Below, piece by piece: positions 42,022 through 51,630 of a stretch of DNA of 53,204 nucleotides. Under the pieces are notes generated by a model. The model was given only the letters and a program-made list of their open reading frames with translations. It ran no database searches and was not told the origin of the DNA. Positions within the stretch are counted from its first letter, which is position 1. Every line of letters begins with the position of its first letter. A program made the position numbers and the translations under genes. The DNA is from Alphaproteobacteria bacterium (lineage in GTDB: Bacteria; Pseudomonadota; Alphaproteobacteria; RF32; CAG-239), in NCBI GenBank assembly GCA_017477185.1, contig JAFUXF010000003.1, forward strand, positions 1 to 53,204. The letters run 5' to 3'.

Positions 42022-43035
42022 ATGAAACCAAAGTTGCTTACTAAACGTCAACAGTTGGGGATTTTCAACTGTGCTGACCCTATTGCCGTTATGCGCGAGT
42101 ATGTATCCTATAGCAAGGATGTCCTCTTTGTCGCTCGAAAGAGGATGTTTACGTCATCTCTTGAGGAATTTATCCAATATTGCAAAGATGAAGCTGATCG
42201 CAAGGAATTTATCAAGCGATACGACGATGAGAATCAGACAATCTACATTGAGGACTTTATCCGGCAGTGTAAAGCCGAAAGAGCCAAGAAAATCGCCGCT
42301 GGTGAATGTGAAGAGAGGAATCCTATAACTGAGACTCAAAAACAGATGTTTTTGAACCTTTCAGAAAAGGATGCCAATGAAATCTATTTTAATATAGACG
42401 GGTACATTTACCCTGAGGTGCTGATTAAAATGTTGGATACCTTTCCGAAAGAAGTTTCCAAGGAGCTTCTGCTCGAATACGCTAAGTACTGTAACCTGTC
42501 TGACGAGGTTGGGATTCGTGCCATTAGTGTCTTGGGAAAAGATGCCAAAGAAATAATCCTGCAAATAAAGTATCTGAATATAGGTGTTTTCAACAAAATT
42601 TTCAGAGTCTTTGGCAAGGAGGAAACGAAGAAAATTGTCATTGAACTGGCAAAAAATGATTTTGACATTGATGATCAGGTTGAGACAAAAATCCTTCATC
42701 TTTATTCCGCTTCGGATTTGAAAGAGCTTTTGAAGGCTTTCATCGAAAACAGTACCAGCATTAACGGTAAACTCTTCAGTAAAATCTTTGATGTCTGCTC
42801 TACAAAGGAAGAGATTGAAAAGCTTCTTGACCTTGCTCTTGAGAACGATATGGATCTTTGGCATGAAACACTCGACAAGATTGTTGAGTACTTTCCGAAA
42901 GAGAAAGCAAAGACATATCTTGATAGATTTTTTACAGAAACAGGTCCCGGTCGCGGAGAGTATGACGATGAGACGAAAGAAGAGTACTACAATCTCCTAC
43001 TCACCGAAGAGGAAAGGGAACTTGAAGACAAATAA
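42022..43035 (+). CDS. Unrecognised helical repeat protein
   Basis: A 337-residue soluble protein rich in Lys and Glu, almost wholly helical. From about residue 115 it shows repeated units of about 34-38 residues with the theme LxxxFxKEExKxIxxLAxxxxxD, such as EVLIKMLDTFPKEVSKELLLEYAKYC and KIFRVFGKEETKKIVIELAKN. This suggests an alpha-solenoid used for protein binding. No family name can be given. No Shine-Dalgarno is seen before the ATG, and codon choice is cleaner and more GC-rich than in neighbours, as in hydG. A terminator shared with uvrA follows. Confidence 0.68.
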   Translation: MKPKLLTKRQQLGIFNCADPIAVMREYVSYSKDVLFVARKRMFTSSLEEFIQYCKDEADRKEFIKRYDDENQTIYIEDFIRQCKAERAKKIAAGECEERNPITETQKQMFLNLSEKDANEIYFNIDGYIYPEVLIKMLDTFPKEVSKELLLEYAKYCNLSDEVGIRAISVLGKDAKEIILQIKYLNIGVFNKIFRVFGKEETKKIVIELAKNDFDIDDQVETKILHLYSASDLKELLKAFIENSTSINGKLFSKIFDVCSTKEEIEKLLDLALENDMDLWHETLDKIVEYFPKEKAKTYLDRFFTETGPGRGEYDDETKEEYYNLLLTEEERELEDK

Positions 43036-43044
43036 GCTTACACA

Positions 43045-43073
43045 AAAGAAACCGCCGTTATGGCGGTTTCTTT
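43045..43073. terminator. Bidirectional terminator between the helical protein and uvrA
   Basis: AAAGAAACCGCC (43045-43056) and GGCGGTTTCTTT (43062-43073), perfect 12-bp stem, loop GTTAT. Confidence 0.9.
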
Positions 43074-43074
43074 G

Positions 43075-45888
43075 TTACAACTTATTTTTTAAATACTTAC
43101 CTGTATAGCTGACAGGAGATTTGGCGACTTGCTCCGGCGTGCCTTGCGCGATAATCTGACCGCCGCCGTCGCCGCCCTCGGGACCCATATCAATAATATA
43201 ATCCGCCACTTTTATCACATCGAGATTATGCTCAATCACAATCACCGTATTACCGCTGTCAACCAAGGCTTGCAAGACGCCCAAAAGTTTATTGATATCT
43301 TCAAAATGCAACCCCGTCGTCGGCTCATCTAAAATATAAAGTGTTTTACCTGTGGCGCGTTTGGAAAGTTCTTTGGAGAGTTTAATGCGTTGCGCCTCAC
43401 CGCCGGAGAGGGTTGTCGCTTGCTGCCCGAGGTGAATATAGCCCAAACCGACTTTTTGCAAAAGCTCCAACTTATTTTTAATCGAGGGAATGGCGGCAAA
43501 AAATTGATGCGCCTCATCAACCGTCATATCCAAGACATCGGCAATGGATTTGTCCTTATATTTAACTTCCAGCGTCTCGCGATTAAACCGCTTGCCGTGG
43601 CAAACATCACAAGCCACATAAACGTCCGGCAAAAAGTTCATCTCAATCTTGGTGACACCGTCGCCTTTACAAGCCTCGCACCGTCCGCCGGCAACGTTAA
43701 ACGAAAATCGTCCTGCGCTGTATCCGCGCGCTTTGGCTTCCGGCAAGTTGGCAAAACAATCCCGAATATTCGAGAAGACACCGGTATAAGTTGCCGGATT
43801 CGAGCGCGGTGTTCGCCCGATTGGGGATTGGTCAATATCAATCACTTTATCAATATTCTCCAAACCGAGGAGTTTATCATACTTTCCGGTTGGCGTGCGA
43901 GAGCCGTTCAACTCTTTATCAATCGCCTTAAACAAGGTCTCCAAAATGAGTGAAGATTTACCGCCGCCCGAAACCCCTGTCACACAAGTTAATGTCCCGA
44001 GCGGAATTTTGGCATTGACATTTTTGAGGTTGTTTGTTTGCGCCCCTTTAATCTCGATAAATTTACCGTTTCCTTTACGACGACGCGCCGGAACGGCAAT
44101 AAATTTCTCTCCGTTCAGATATTGCGCGGTTAAACTGTTTTTATTTTTCAAAACTTCTGCAACCGTTCCTTTAGCGGTTACTCTACCGCCGTTTTCACCG
44201 GCTGCCGGCCCCATATCTACCAAATAATCTGCCGCACGGATAGCATCTTCATCATGTTCGACGACAATCACGGTGTTGCCGATATCCCGCAAATGATTAA
44301 GAGTGGCAAGAAGCCGATCATTATCGCGTTGGTGTAAGCCGATAGACGGCTCATCGAGCACATACATAACCCCGGTCAAGCCTGAGCCGATTTGCGAGGC
44401 AAGGCGAATACGTTGCGATTCGCCACCGGATAAAGTACCTGATTGTCGTGATAAGGTTAAATAGTCCAACCCGACATTATTTAAGAATGTCAGGCGATCA
44501 ATAATTTCTTTGAGAATTTTATGGGCAATTTCCTGCTTTTGCGGAGAGAGTGTTCCTTCTATGCCGGAGAACCATTCACGCGCCTTAACGATTGACATTT
44601 CAGAGGCATCAATAATATCCAAACCATTAATTTTAACAGCCAATGCCTCCGGTTTAAGGCGTTTCCCGTGGCAAAATTCACAAGGGGCTGCGGATTGATA
44701 ACGGGCAAAATCTTCTCTCACCCAAGCGGAATCCGTCTCTAAAAACCGCCGTTCCATATTCGGAATAACCCCCTCAAAAGGCTTATCCGTCATAAAACTG
44801 GAGTAATACATCGGTACGCAGACATTGCCTGAACCATAGAGAATAACATTGCGCGCTTTTTCGGGCAATTCTTCCCACGGTGTTTTGTTCGAGATTCCCA
44901 AAAAGTCGCAAAGAGAAGTTAAGGCTTGGCTATGAAACGAAGAGTGAAATCCCTCCCATGGCGCTATTGCCCCTTGGCTCAAAGATAAATGCGGATTCGG
45001 TACAACCAAATCAGGGTCCATATAAAGTTTAGCGCCCAACCCGTCACAATGCGGACAAGCTCCGAACGGGTTGTTAAAGGAAAAGAGGCGCGGCTCAATC
45101 TCCTCAATCGTAAAACCGGATACCGGACAGGCAAATTTAGAAGAAAAGGTTGTGCGTTTACCGCTCTCGACTTCTTCAACATAAACAATTCCGTCACTGA
45201 GTTTAAGGGCGGTCTCAAGGGATTGCGCCAAGCGCTCCATAATACCGTCTTTGACCACAAGACGGTCAATCACAACCTCAATATCATGCTTAAGTGTTTT
45301 GGGTAAAGTCGGTAAATCATCAAAAGTATAATTTTCGCCGTCGACTTTAAGCCGCTGGAATCCTTGTCTTTGTAAGGATTCAAATTCTTTTTTGAACTCA
45401 CCTTTTTTACCTCTGGCAATCGGAGAAAGCAGTAACAATTTTGTGCCAATCGGAAATTCCAAAATTTTATCGACCATTTGTGAGACGGTCTGCGCTTCAA
45501 TCGGTAAACCGGTCGCCGGAGAGTAAGGTGTTCCGACGCGCGCCCATAACAAACGCATATAATCGTAGATTTCCGTCACGGTCCCGACGGTCGACCGCGG
45601 GTTATGTGAGGTTGTTTTTTGCTCAATCGAAATGGCCGGAGACAGCCCTTCAATCGAATCAACTTCAGGCTTTTTCATTAAATCCAAAAATTGGCGGGCA
45701 TAGGCAGACAAACTCTCCACATAGCGCCTTTGTCCTTCGGCATAAATAGTATCAAAAGCGAGCGAGGACTTCCCCGAGCCGGATAATCCTGTAATAACTG
45801 TCAATTTGTCCTTAGGAATATTGATATCCACATTTTTTAAGTTGTGCTCGCGTGCGCCTCTGATTTCAATAAACGAGTCTTTTGCCAT
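43075..45888 (-). CDS. uvrA: Excinuclease ABC subunit A
   Basis: A 937-residue UvrA, the damage sensor of nucleotide excision repair. It has two ABC ATPase modules: Walker [15 protein letters not shown] near the start and [14 protein letters not shown] in the second half. The signature motifs [12 protein letters not shown] and [12 protein letters not shown] are intact, as are the zinc-finger cysteines ([32 protein letters not shown]). ATG 45888 is chosen with GGAGG 5 nt upstream. uvrC lies 4 kb away on the same strand. Confidence 0.98.
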   Translation of the reverse strand: MAKDSFIEIRGAREHNLKNVDINIPKDKLTVITGLSGSGKSSLAFDTIYAEGQRRYVESLSAYARQFLDLMKKPEVDSIEGLSPAISIEQKTTSHNPRSTVGTVTEIYDYMRLLWARVGTPYSPATGLPIEAQTVSQMVDKILEFPIGTKLLLLSPIARGKKGEFKKEFESLQRQGFQRLKVDGENYTFDDLPTLPKTLKHDIEVVIDRLVVKDGIMERLAQSLETALKLSDGIVYVEEVESGKRTTFSSKFACPVSGFTIEEIEPRLFSFNNPFGACPHCDGLGAKLYMDPDLVVPNPHLSLSQGAIAPWEGFHSSFHSQALTSLCDFLGISNKTPWEELPEKARNVILYGSGNVCVPMYYSSFMTDKPFEGVIPNMERRFLETDSAWVREDFARYQSAAPCEFCHGKRLKPEALAVKINGLDIIDASEMSIVKAREWFSGIEGTLSPQKQEIAHKILKEIIDRLTFLNNVGLDYLTLSRQSGTLSGGESQRIRLASQIGSGLTGVMYVLDEPSIGLHQRDNDRLLATLNHLRDIGNTVIVVEHDEDAIRAADYLVDMGPAAGENGGRVTAKGTVAEVLKNKNSLTAQYLNGEKFIAVPARRRKGNGKFIEIKGAQTNNLKNVNAKIPLGTLTCVTGVSGGGKSSLILETLFKAIDKELNGSRTPTGKYDKLLGLENIDKVIDIDQSPIGRTPRSNPATYTGVFSNIRDCFANLPEAKARGYSAGRFSFNVAGGRCEACKGDGVTKIEMNFLPDVYVACDVCHGKRFNRETLEVKYKDKSIADVLDMTVDEAHQFFAAIPSIKNKLELLQKVGLGYIHLGQQATTLSGGEAQRIKLSKELSKRATGKTLYILDEPTTGLHFEDINKLLGVLQALVDSGNTVIVIEHNLDVIKVADYIIDMGPEGGDGGGQIIAQGTPEQVAKSPVSYTGKYLKNKL

Positions 45889-45954
45889 TTCTGCCTCCAT
45901 ATTGACAGGCAATATAATAAAAGAGAATGAGAAAAACAATAGAAATTTTCAAAC

Positions 45955-45980
45955 AAAAAACCGCCTCATTTCAGAGGCGG
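45955..45980 (-). terminator. Terminator of ssb
   Basis: On the minus strand CCGCCTC pairs with GAGGCGG (45961-45967 with 45974-45980), followed by TTTTTT. Confidence 0.9.
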
Positions 45981-46006
45981 CCAGGAGTTAAAACACTCAA
46001 ATAAAA

Positions 46007-46480
46007 TTAAAACGGAATATCATCATCCAAATCGGCCGGAGCGGCAGCGGTTGAATTATCCCAACCGGCACCTGATGCAGATGGTGCGCCGGAGAATACA
46101 TCATTGCCACCCGCAGGAGCTCCATCGCCACGTCCGTCAAGCAAAACAAGATTACCGCTAAAGTTCTGCAAAACAACCTCGGTGGTATAGCGTTCCTGTC
46201 CGTTATTATCTTCCCATTTACGAGTTTGTAAAGAACCCTCTAAATAAACTTTTGAGCCCTTGCGTAAGTAACGCTCTGCAATTTCTGCTAATTGCGGATT
46301 AAAAATAACCACACGATTCCATTCAGTACGTTCTTTGCGCTCGCCAGATAATTTATCTTTCCAAGTATCTGAAGTTGCCACTGTTAAATTAACAATTTTT
46401 GTACCGTTTGCGGTATTGCTGACGCGTGGATCTGCACCTAAATTACCAACCAAAATAACTTTATTTATACTTCCAACCAT
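46007..46480 (-). CDS. ssb: Single-stranded DNA-binding protein
   Basis: A 157-residue SSB with an N-terminal OB fold ([19 protein letters not shown], then [22 protein letters not shown]), a Gly/Ala-rich linker and the acidic C-terminal tip DLDDDIPF that docks repair and replication proteins. AGGA lies 7 nt before the ATG at 46480; the TTG two codons earlier is rejected. Confidence 0.97.
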   Translation of the reverse strand: MVGSINKVILVGNLGADPRVSNTANGTKIVNLTVATSDTWKDKLSGERKERTEWNRVVIFNPQLAEIAERYLRKGSKVYLEGSLQTRKWEDNNGQERYTTEVVLQNFSGNLVLLDGRGDGAPAGGNDVFSGAPSASGAGWDNSTAAAPADLDDDIPF

Positions 46481-46550
46481 ATCCAAATCCTAATTTCAAA
46501 TTAAAACTTTAATCACTATACAAATAATAAATTAAGGAGTCCAACAAGAA

Positions 46551-47660
46551 TCAATAAACCTGTGTATATTCACCACCTTTATAAAGATAAATTCTGTAGC
46601 CGAGAGGCTGAGTTGGATTACCATTAGTAAACATTAATTTACCCCAACCGGAGTCAAAACTATTGTTGCGCAAAGTATTTGCAAGTTTATTATAATCAAA
46701 AGATTTAGATTTTTTTACCAAATCAGCCCACAATTGCACCGCAGTATATCCGTAAACAGCCAGCCCTTCAGGCTCAATTCCGAGCAAACGTAATTTCACC
46801 AAAGTCTCTGTAAATTCAGGACTGTCTTTGAGTGAGGGAAGAGACATAAAATAGCAACCACTCATTAAATCACCCATGATTGTCTCAAACTCCGGCATAA
46901 CCTGATATTTATCAACAAAAATCATATACTTATGCTTTTTTGAGCGGAGCTCTTTGGCCATATAACTGACATTACTCATGTCTCCGACAACAAAGGCTGC
47001 TTGTGTTTTATCTTTAATGGCAGATTCTGCAATTTTATCATAATCAAAGTCATAATCTTCAAAAATATAAATCTTCAAATGGTCAGATTTATTTTTCTTT
47101 GCGAATATGTTTTGCATAGCATGCAACATTTCTTCATGTGACTTATCGGTAATAAAGGCGATATTTGCCCAATCAAAAGTTTTTTGATAAAAAGCAAAAA
47201 AATCTTGAGCTTGTTGTTTTTTGCTTCCAACCATTTTTATGAGGCTGTTTTGTGTGTTTTGCTCATATTTAGCACTGACTGCTGTTGGGATAATTTGAAA
47301 AATTCCTGCCTTAGCAAAGGTCTCTGTAACTGTTTGAAATTGATTAAAGCAATAAGGTCCGATAATAGCAGTAATTTTGGATTCCTGCTCTTTATTAAGG
47401 GCAATCATTTGAGCGGTGGAAACAGCCAAACTGTCATTGCACTCATCTTCAATCGGAATAAATTTGAGTTTTTTACCAAGTAAGCCGCCTTGCTGATTGA
47501 TTTCTTCTATTGCTGTTTTAACACCGGTCATAATCTCAGTACCGGCAGTGACATAGTCTCCGGACAAAGGTGCAATAGCTCCGATATTAACTTTAGCTAG
47601 CGCGGAAACAGAAAAAAAGAAAGCACTAAACAGAGCAAAATATTTTAATTTTCCAAACAT
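46551..47660 (-). CDS. Branched-chain amino acid-type ABC transporter substrate-binding protein
   Basis: A 369-residue periplasmic binding protein of the LivJ/Peripla_BP_6 family. Signal peptide of about 22 residues (FALFSAFFFSVSALA), then VNIGAIAPLSGDYVTAG, NQQGGLLGKKLKFIPIEDEC, and a GYTAVQLWADLV segment near the C-terminus. The ligand may be an amino acid or another small organic acid. No permease or ATPase gene adjoins it, so the transport partners are elsewhere or it serves another role. GTG at 47663 precedes the ATG; neither has a clear Shine-Dalgarno. Confidence 0.87.
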   Translation of the reverse strand: MFGKLKYFALFSAFFFSVSALAKVNIGAIAPLSGDYVTAGTEIMTGVKTAIEEINQQGGLLGKKLKFIPIEDECNDSLAVSTAQMIALNKEQESKITAIIGPYCFNQFQTVTETFAKAGIFQIIPTAVSAKYEQNTQNSLIKMVGSKKQQAQDFFAFYQKTFDWANIAFITDKSHEEMLHAMQNIFAKKNKSDHLKIYIFEDYDFDYDKIAESAIKDKTQAAFVVGDMSNVSYMAKELRSKKHKYMIFVDKYQVMPEFETIMGDLMSGCYFMSLPSLKDSPEFTETLVKLRLLGIEPEGLAVYGYTAVQLWADLVKKSKSFDYNKLANTLRNNSFDSGWGKLMFTNGNPTQPLGYRIYLYKGGEYTQVY

Positions 47661-47726
47661 CACATAAACACAAAAATTAAAAGCTAAACAGAGTCAGAGC
47701 ATAGCCTAAATAAATAAAAAAGCAAG

Positions 47727-48428
47727 TTAAATCTGGTGCGCACCGAGAATGAGATACCCTTTCCCTCGAACGGTTCTTAAGTAACGAGGATTTTTTGAGT
47801 CCGGCTCAATCTTTTTTCTCAAGCGCGTAATTTGCACATCAATCGAGCGTGGCGATTGTCCGGCTCCCAATATCTCGGCCAACTCTTCTCGCGAAAAAAT
47901 TTGACCGGATTTATTACTCAAAATCTGTAATAAAGATTGTTCAACCGGTGTAATATGAATCAATTTTCCTTGTTTGTCAGTCAGCTCTTTCTTTTCAGTG
48001 TCATACAGACAATTCCCAAAATCAAATTGCACGGTTTCAACAACCTTAATTTTTGGCTCACGCTTCAAAATATTCTTAATGCGTAAAACCAATTCTTTTG
48101 GCTCAAAAGGTTTGGGTAAATAGTCATCTGCGCCCAACTCTAATCCGGCAATACGGTCTGCTGTTTCGCCCATAGCTGTAAGTAAAATGACCGGTACACG
48201 GCTTGTTTGGCGCAATCTCTCCAAAAATTGCAAACCTGTTTCATTAGGCATCATAATATCTGTAATAAGCAGGTCAAATCTGTACTCATTTAATAATGAG
48301 CGTGCATCTTCAGCATCTTTAGCGACGGAGACCAAAAATCCGTTCTCACGCAAAAAGCGTTGCAATAAGGAGCGTAGACGAGCATCATCATCAATGACGA
48401 GAATATGTAACAAATCTTCCGCTGCCAT
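47727..48428 (-). CDS. OmpR/PhoB-family response regulator
   Basis: A 233-residue two-domain regulator. The receiver domain has the acidic pocket (Asp13-15), phosphoacceptor Asp57 (LITDIMMP) and the conserved Lys in LPKPFEP. The C-terminal winged helix has RSIDVQITRLRKKIE and RTVRGKGY. No histidine kinase is adjacent, so it is an orphan in this window. It lies 14 nt downstream of pgsA on the same strand. Confidence 0.93.
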   Translation of the reverse strand: MAAEDLLHILVIDDDARLRSLLQRFLRENGFLVSVAKDAEDARSLLNEYRFDLLITDIMMPNETGLQFLERLRQTSRVPVILLTAMGETADRIAGLELGADDYLPKPFEPKELVLRIKNILKREPKIKVVETVQFDFGNCLYDTEKKELTDKQGKLIHITPVEQSLLQILSNKSGQIFSREELAEILGAGQSPRSIDVQITRLRKKIEPDSKNPRYLRTVRGKGYLILGAHQI

Positions 48429-48442
48429 CAGCAGACCTCAAC

Positions 48443-49021
48443 CTATTTTTTAGCTTTTTTTGTACTTTTTGATTTTTCAGTTGCTTTAACATAATCCAAA
48501 CTTTTTTGGAAATATTGGTAACCTGTAATAAAAGTAAGTACACCGGCAATCCAGAGTAAAACCTCTCCAATTTCGCCCCAATAGAAAAAACCCTTCAACA
48601 GCATCATGGATAGAGCCGTCATCTGAAAACCGGTCTTCCACTTTGCTAACCGTGTAACCGGCATACCAACATTGACTTCCCGCAAAAATTCTCTTAAGCC
48701 TGAAACTAAAATCTCACGACACAAAATAACAATAACCGGAATATAACTCAGTTCGCAAACAACCATGTGACGAGCTAAAATAACCACCAAAGCAGAAGCA
48801 ACCAATAACTTATCTGCAATCGGATCAAGCAAGCGACCAAAGGCAGAAGTTTCTCCCCATTGTCTGGCTAAATAGCCGTCAAAATAATCAGTAATCGAGG
48901 CCAAAATAAACAGGACTGCAGCAGTAACTTGCCATGCTGCAGAATGAATATAAACTGTCAAGAAAATTGCCGGAATGACAATAATACGAGAGATTGTTAA
49001 CAAATTAGGGATATTGTACAT
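48443..49021 (-). CDS. pgsA: CDP-diacylglycerol-glycerol-3-phosphate 3-phosphatidyltransferase
   Basis: A 192-residue integral membrane enzyme that makes phosphatidylglycerol phosphate. The CDP-alcohol phosphotransferase signature DYFDGYLARQWGETSAFGRLLDPIADK is present (metal-binding aspartates), starting YNIPNLLTISRI. ATG 49021 has GGAG 6 nt upstream; the TTG five codons earlier is rejected. It is in line with uvrC upstream and the response regulator downstream. With psd and pssA it completes the PE/PG phospholipid route. Confidence 0.95.
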   Translation of the reverse strand: MYNIPNLLTISRIIVIPAIFLTVYIHSAAWQVTAAVLFILASITDYFDGYLARQWGETSAFGRLLDPIADKLLVASALVVILARHMVVCELSYIPVIVILCREILVSGLREFLREVNVGMPVTRLAKWKTGFQMTALSMMLLKGFFYWGEIGEVLLWIAGVLTFITGYQYFQKSLDYVKATEKSKSTKKAKK

Positions 49022-49069
49022 TTTTGCTCCAACCAAAAAACAAAGATAAGCCTATCATAAAACGTTTTT

Positions 49070-50911
49070 TTATGAATGGAAGTAATTATATATTTTTTCC
49101 GCCGTTTTTTTACTGATACCTGTAATTTTTTGAATATCTTTAAGTGAAGCTTCCTTGATTTGTGCTATTGAGCCGAAATAATTGAGTAAGTCGCGACGGC
49201 GTTTTGCTCCGATTCCTTCAATCTCCTCAAGGTGAGACGTGGTCATTGATTTTCCTCGTCTTGACCGGTGAGTGCCGATTGCAAAGCGGTGTGCTTCATC
49301 ACGAATAGTTTGCATATAAAAAGCAACCGGCGAGCGATATGGTAGAGAAAAACTTTCTTTTCCCAGCATATGATAAAATTCTTTACCTGCATTTCTGTCC
49401 GGTCCTTTAGAAATAGCAATAATAGCAATTCCTTCCAAATCAAAATCATGCAGAGCTTCATGAACGGCATGCAGTTGTCCCAGACCGCCATCAAGCAAAA
49501 TAATATCAGGTCGATTCTCCGGAGCCATATGTTTAAATCGCCGAATCAGTACTTCTTTCATCATCAAAAAGTCATCATTATTGATGATTTTACCATCAGT
49601 CCGATTCTGATTTTGTAAATCACTTTCTTTAATATTAAATTTGCGATAAGCATTTTTATCAAACCCATCCGGCGTTGCCACTATCATGCCGCCGACAGAA
49701 TTTGTTCCTTGTGTATGAGAGTTATCATAGACTTCGATTCTTTTAGGCATTTTAGGTAAGCCGAAAATACGCTGAATCTCAAGCAGATTGTTTTTAATGG
49801 AAGTCTCTAATGCCATTTTACGATCAATGGCAGCCTCGGCATTCTCAAGTGCACGCGCAATAAGTTTTAGTTTGTTCCCTTTTTGATAAGTATTAATGTG
49901 CGTCCCGATAGCTGTTTCTAAAAATTCTTTGTTCGGTAAGTTTTCCGAGATGATAATTTCTTTTGGGGGAAGATGCTCACTATAAAAATGACTGATAAAA
50001 GCCTCTAAAATATCTGTATTGCTCATATCTTCGGTTTGTTGAGGAAAATAAGGAACATTACCGCAGTTCTGTCCGGAGCGGATAAAAAAGACCTGAATGC
50101 AAATAACATCAAGTTTACGCATGACAGCTATCACATCACAAGATTTAATGTCGGCGTATTCAACCATTGTACCATTTTGAATATTCGTTAAAGCACGGAT
50201 TCGATCGCGCAACACAATTGCTCTCTCATAATCCATAGAATCACTGGCTACCTGCATTTGGCGCGATAGTTCTTCCTGCAGAGATGTGTTTTTCCCATCC
50301 AAAAAGTTGATAGCGTCTTGTACTAATTTTTTATAATCTTCTGAGCTTATTTTACCGACACAGGGTGCTGAACAACGTTTGATTTGATACTGCATACAAG
50401 GGCGTGTCGCATTATGAAAAATCGTATCGCGACAACTCCGTAACAAAAACGCTTTTTGCAAAATATCTTGAACATGATTAACGGCTAACACATTAGCAAA
50501 TGGACCAAAATAGCGATTGCCGTCTTTTCTCGTGCCGCGATATTTTCGTAAAGAAGGAAATTCTGAATGAACATCAATTACCAAATGAGGAAAAGTCTTA
50601 TCATCTTTGAGTAAGATATTATAGCGTGGCTCCAGTTTTTTGATGAGCTCATTTTCAACAAGTAAGGCTTTTGCCTCACTTTCAACAATAATAAACTCCA
50701 TACGCTTGATTTCAGAAACCATACGTTGCAAGCGCAGAGGAAGTTTATTGATATGAGAGTAATTTGTAATTCGTTTTTTGATATTTTTAGCTTTACCGAC
50801 ATAAAGTATTACATCATTATCTCCCAACATACGATAAACGCCGGGGGATTCAGGCGCAATTTTAATATATTTTTTTAAGGTTTCCAAACCTTGCTGAATT
50901 GAAACCGGCAT
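49070..50911 (-). CDS. uvrC: Excinuclease ABC subunit C
   Basis: A 613-residue UvrC that makes both incisions in nucleotide excision repair. Domains in order: GIY-YIG nuclease (PGVYRMLGDNDVILYVGKAKN, about residues 21-41), Cys region, UVR helix pair (YERAIVLRDRIRAL), RNase H-like domain (EVYDNSHTQGTNSVGGMI), and C-terminal HhH motifs (LEEIEGIGAKRRRDLLNYFG). Start ATG 50911 with AAAGGA upstream. pgsA follows 48 nt downstream; the uvrC-pgsA pairing is widespread in alphaproteobacteria. Confidence 0.97.
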   Translation of the reverse strand: MPVSIQQGLETLKKYIKIAPESPGVYRMLGDNDVILYVGKAKNIKKRITNYSHINKLPLRLQRMVSEIKRMEFIIVESEAKALLVENELIKKLEPRYNILLKDDKTFPHLVIDVHSEFPSLRKYRGTRKDGNRYFGPFANVLAVNHVQDILQKAFLLRSCRDTIFHNATRPCMQYQIKRCSAPCVGKISSEDYKKLVQDAINFLDGKNTSLQEELSRQMQVASDSMDYERAIVLRDRIRALTNIQNGTMVEYADIKSCDVIAVMRKLDVICIQVFFIRSGQNCGNVPYFPQQTEDMSNTDILEAFISHFYSEHLPPKEIIISENLPNKEFLETAIGTHINTYQKGNKLKLIARALENAEAAIDRKMALETSIKNNLLEIQRIFGLPKMPKRIEVYDNSHTQGTNSVGGMIVATPDGFDKNAYRKFNIKESDLQNQNRTDGKIINNDDFLMMKEVLIRRFKHMAPENRPDIILLDGGLGQLHAVHEALHDFDLEGIAIIAISKGPDRNAGKEFYHMLGKESFSLPYRSPVAFYMQTIRDEAHRFAIGTHRSRRGKSMTTSHLEEIEGIGAKRRRDLLNYFGSIAQIKEASLKDIQKITGISKKTAEKIYNYFHS

Positions 50912-50984
50912 CCACACAATCCTTTATCAGATACAACATAACAAAAGAACACGATTCTTTCAAGCAGAAAGAAACGGATAAAAA

Positions 50985-51338
50985 TTAAAATTCATTCTGC
51001 GTATTTGCTGTTATCATGGCATCGCCAAAGTCAAAAAGGCTGATGAAAGAAATCATAAGAACACTTGCAACGACGAACTTAAATAACCCACCGATAATTG
51101 CTAAAAATGTCTCTTTCCAATCTGTTTTGCCGTTTTCTTGATAAACACGGCGAAATCCAAGGATATAACTACACACAAGGAGCAAGGAAATACTATAAAA
51201 GGCTGGCGTCTTATAGATGAGATAAATCTCATTTGCTGATAAAAAGGCATAAAAAAGGCTCCCTGTAATAACTCCAAGGAGCACCAAAGGATTTGTTAGG
51301 AGACCTGATGCAAAAAGGGCAACGATACCTCTTATCAT
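50985..51338 (-). CDS. Small membrane protein, unrecognised
   Basis: A 117-residue protein with hydrophobic segments at about residues 4-35, 46-62 and 80-104. No family recognised. It begins 6 nt after the end of a 71-residue gene on the same strand, so the two are one unit. No Shine-Dalgarno is visible; coupling to the upstream stop may drive translation. Confidence 0.65.
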   Translation of the reverse strand: MIRGIVALFASGLLTNPLVLLGVITGSLFYAFLSANEIYLIYKTPAFYSISLLLVCSYILGFRRVYQENGKTDWKETFLAIIGGLFKFVVASVLMISFISLFDFGDAMITANTQNEF

Positions 51339-51344
51339 CGCAGT

Positions 51345-51560
51345 TTATCTGCCCAAAAAGCGACGAGCCATAAAACCGGTGCTGCTATGGCTATACGGAT
51401 TCGGCCACACATAACGTTGCCGATTAATCGGAGTGCTGACCATTTGTCCGTCACGAAATTCTGCCGTTGCTAAAACAGAAAGATTACCTCTCCTGATTGT
51501 TATCGGTTGTGAAACAGTATTGCGTGAAGAAATCAAATCAACTTTGGCGTAAGTATTCAT
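51345..51560 (-). CDS. Small 71-residue protein, unrecognised
   Basis: A basic, soluble protein starting MNTYAKVDLISSRNTVSQP and ending with an aromatic, Arg-rich stretch (RQRYVWPNPYSHSSTGFMARRFLGR split over the last 25 residues). No domain recognised. A weak GAGA lies before the ATG. It precedes the 117-residue membrane protein by 6 nt and may be a partner of it. Confidence 0.6.
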   Translation of the reverse strand: MNTYAKVDLISSRNTVSQPITIRRGNLSVLATAEFRDGQMVSTPINRQRYVWPNPYSHSSTGFMARRFLGR

Positions 51561-51630
51561 TTTTATCTCTTTCGTTTCTTATTTATAATACAAAACTATA
51601 CCTTCTTAAAGTAAACAAAAGTTTAATCAC

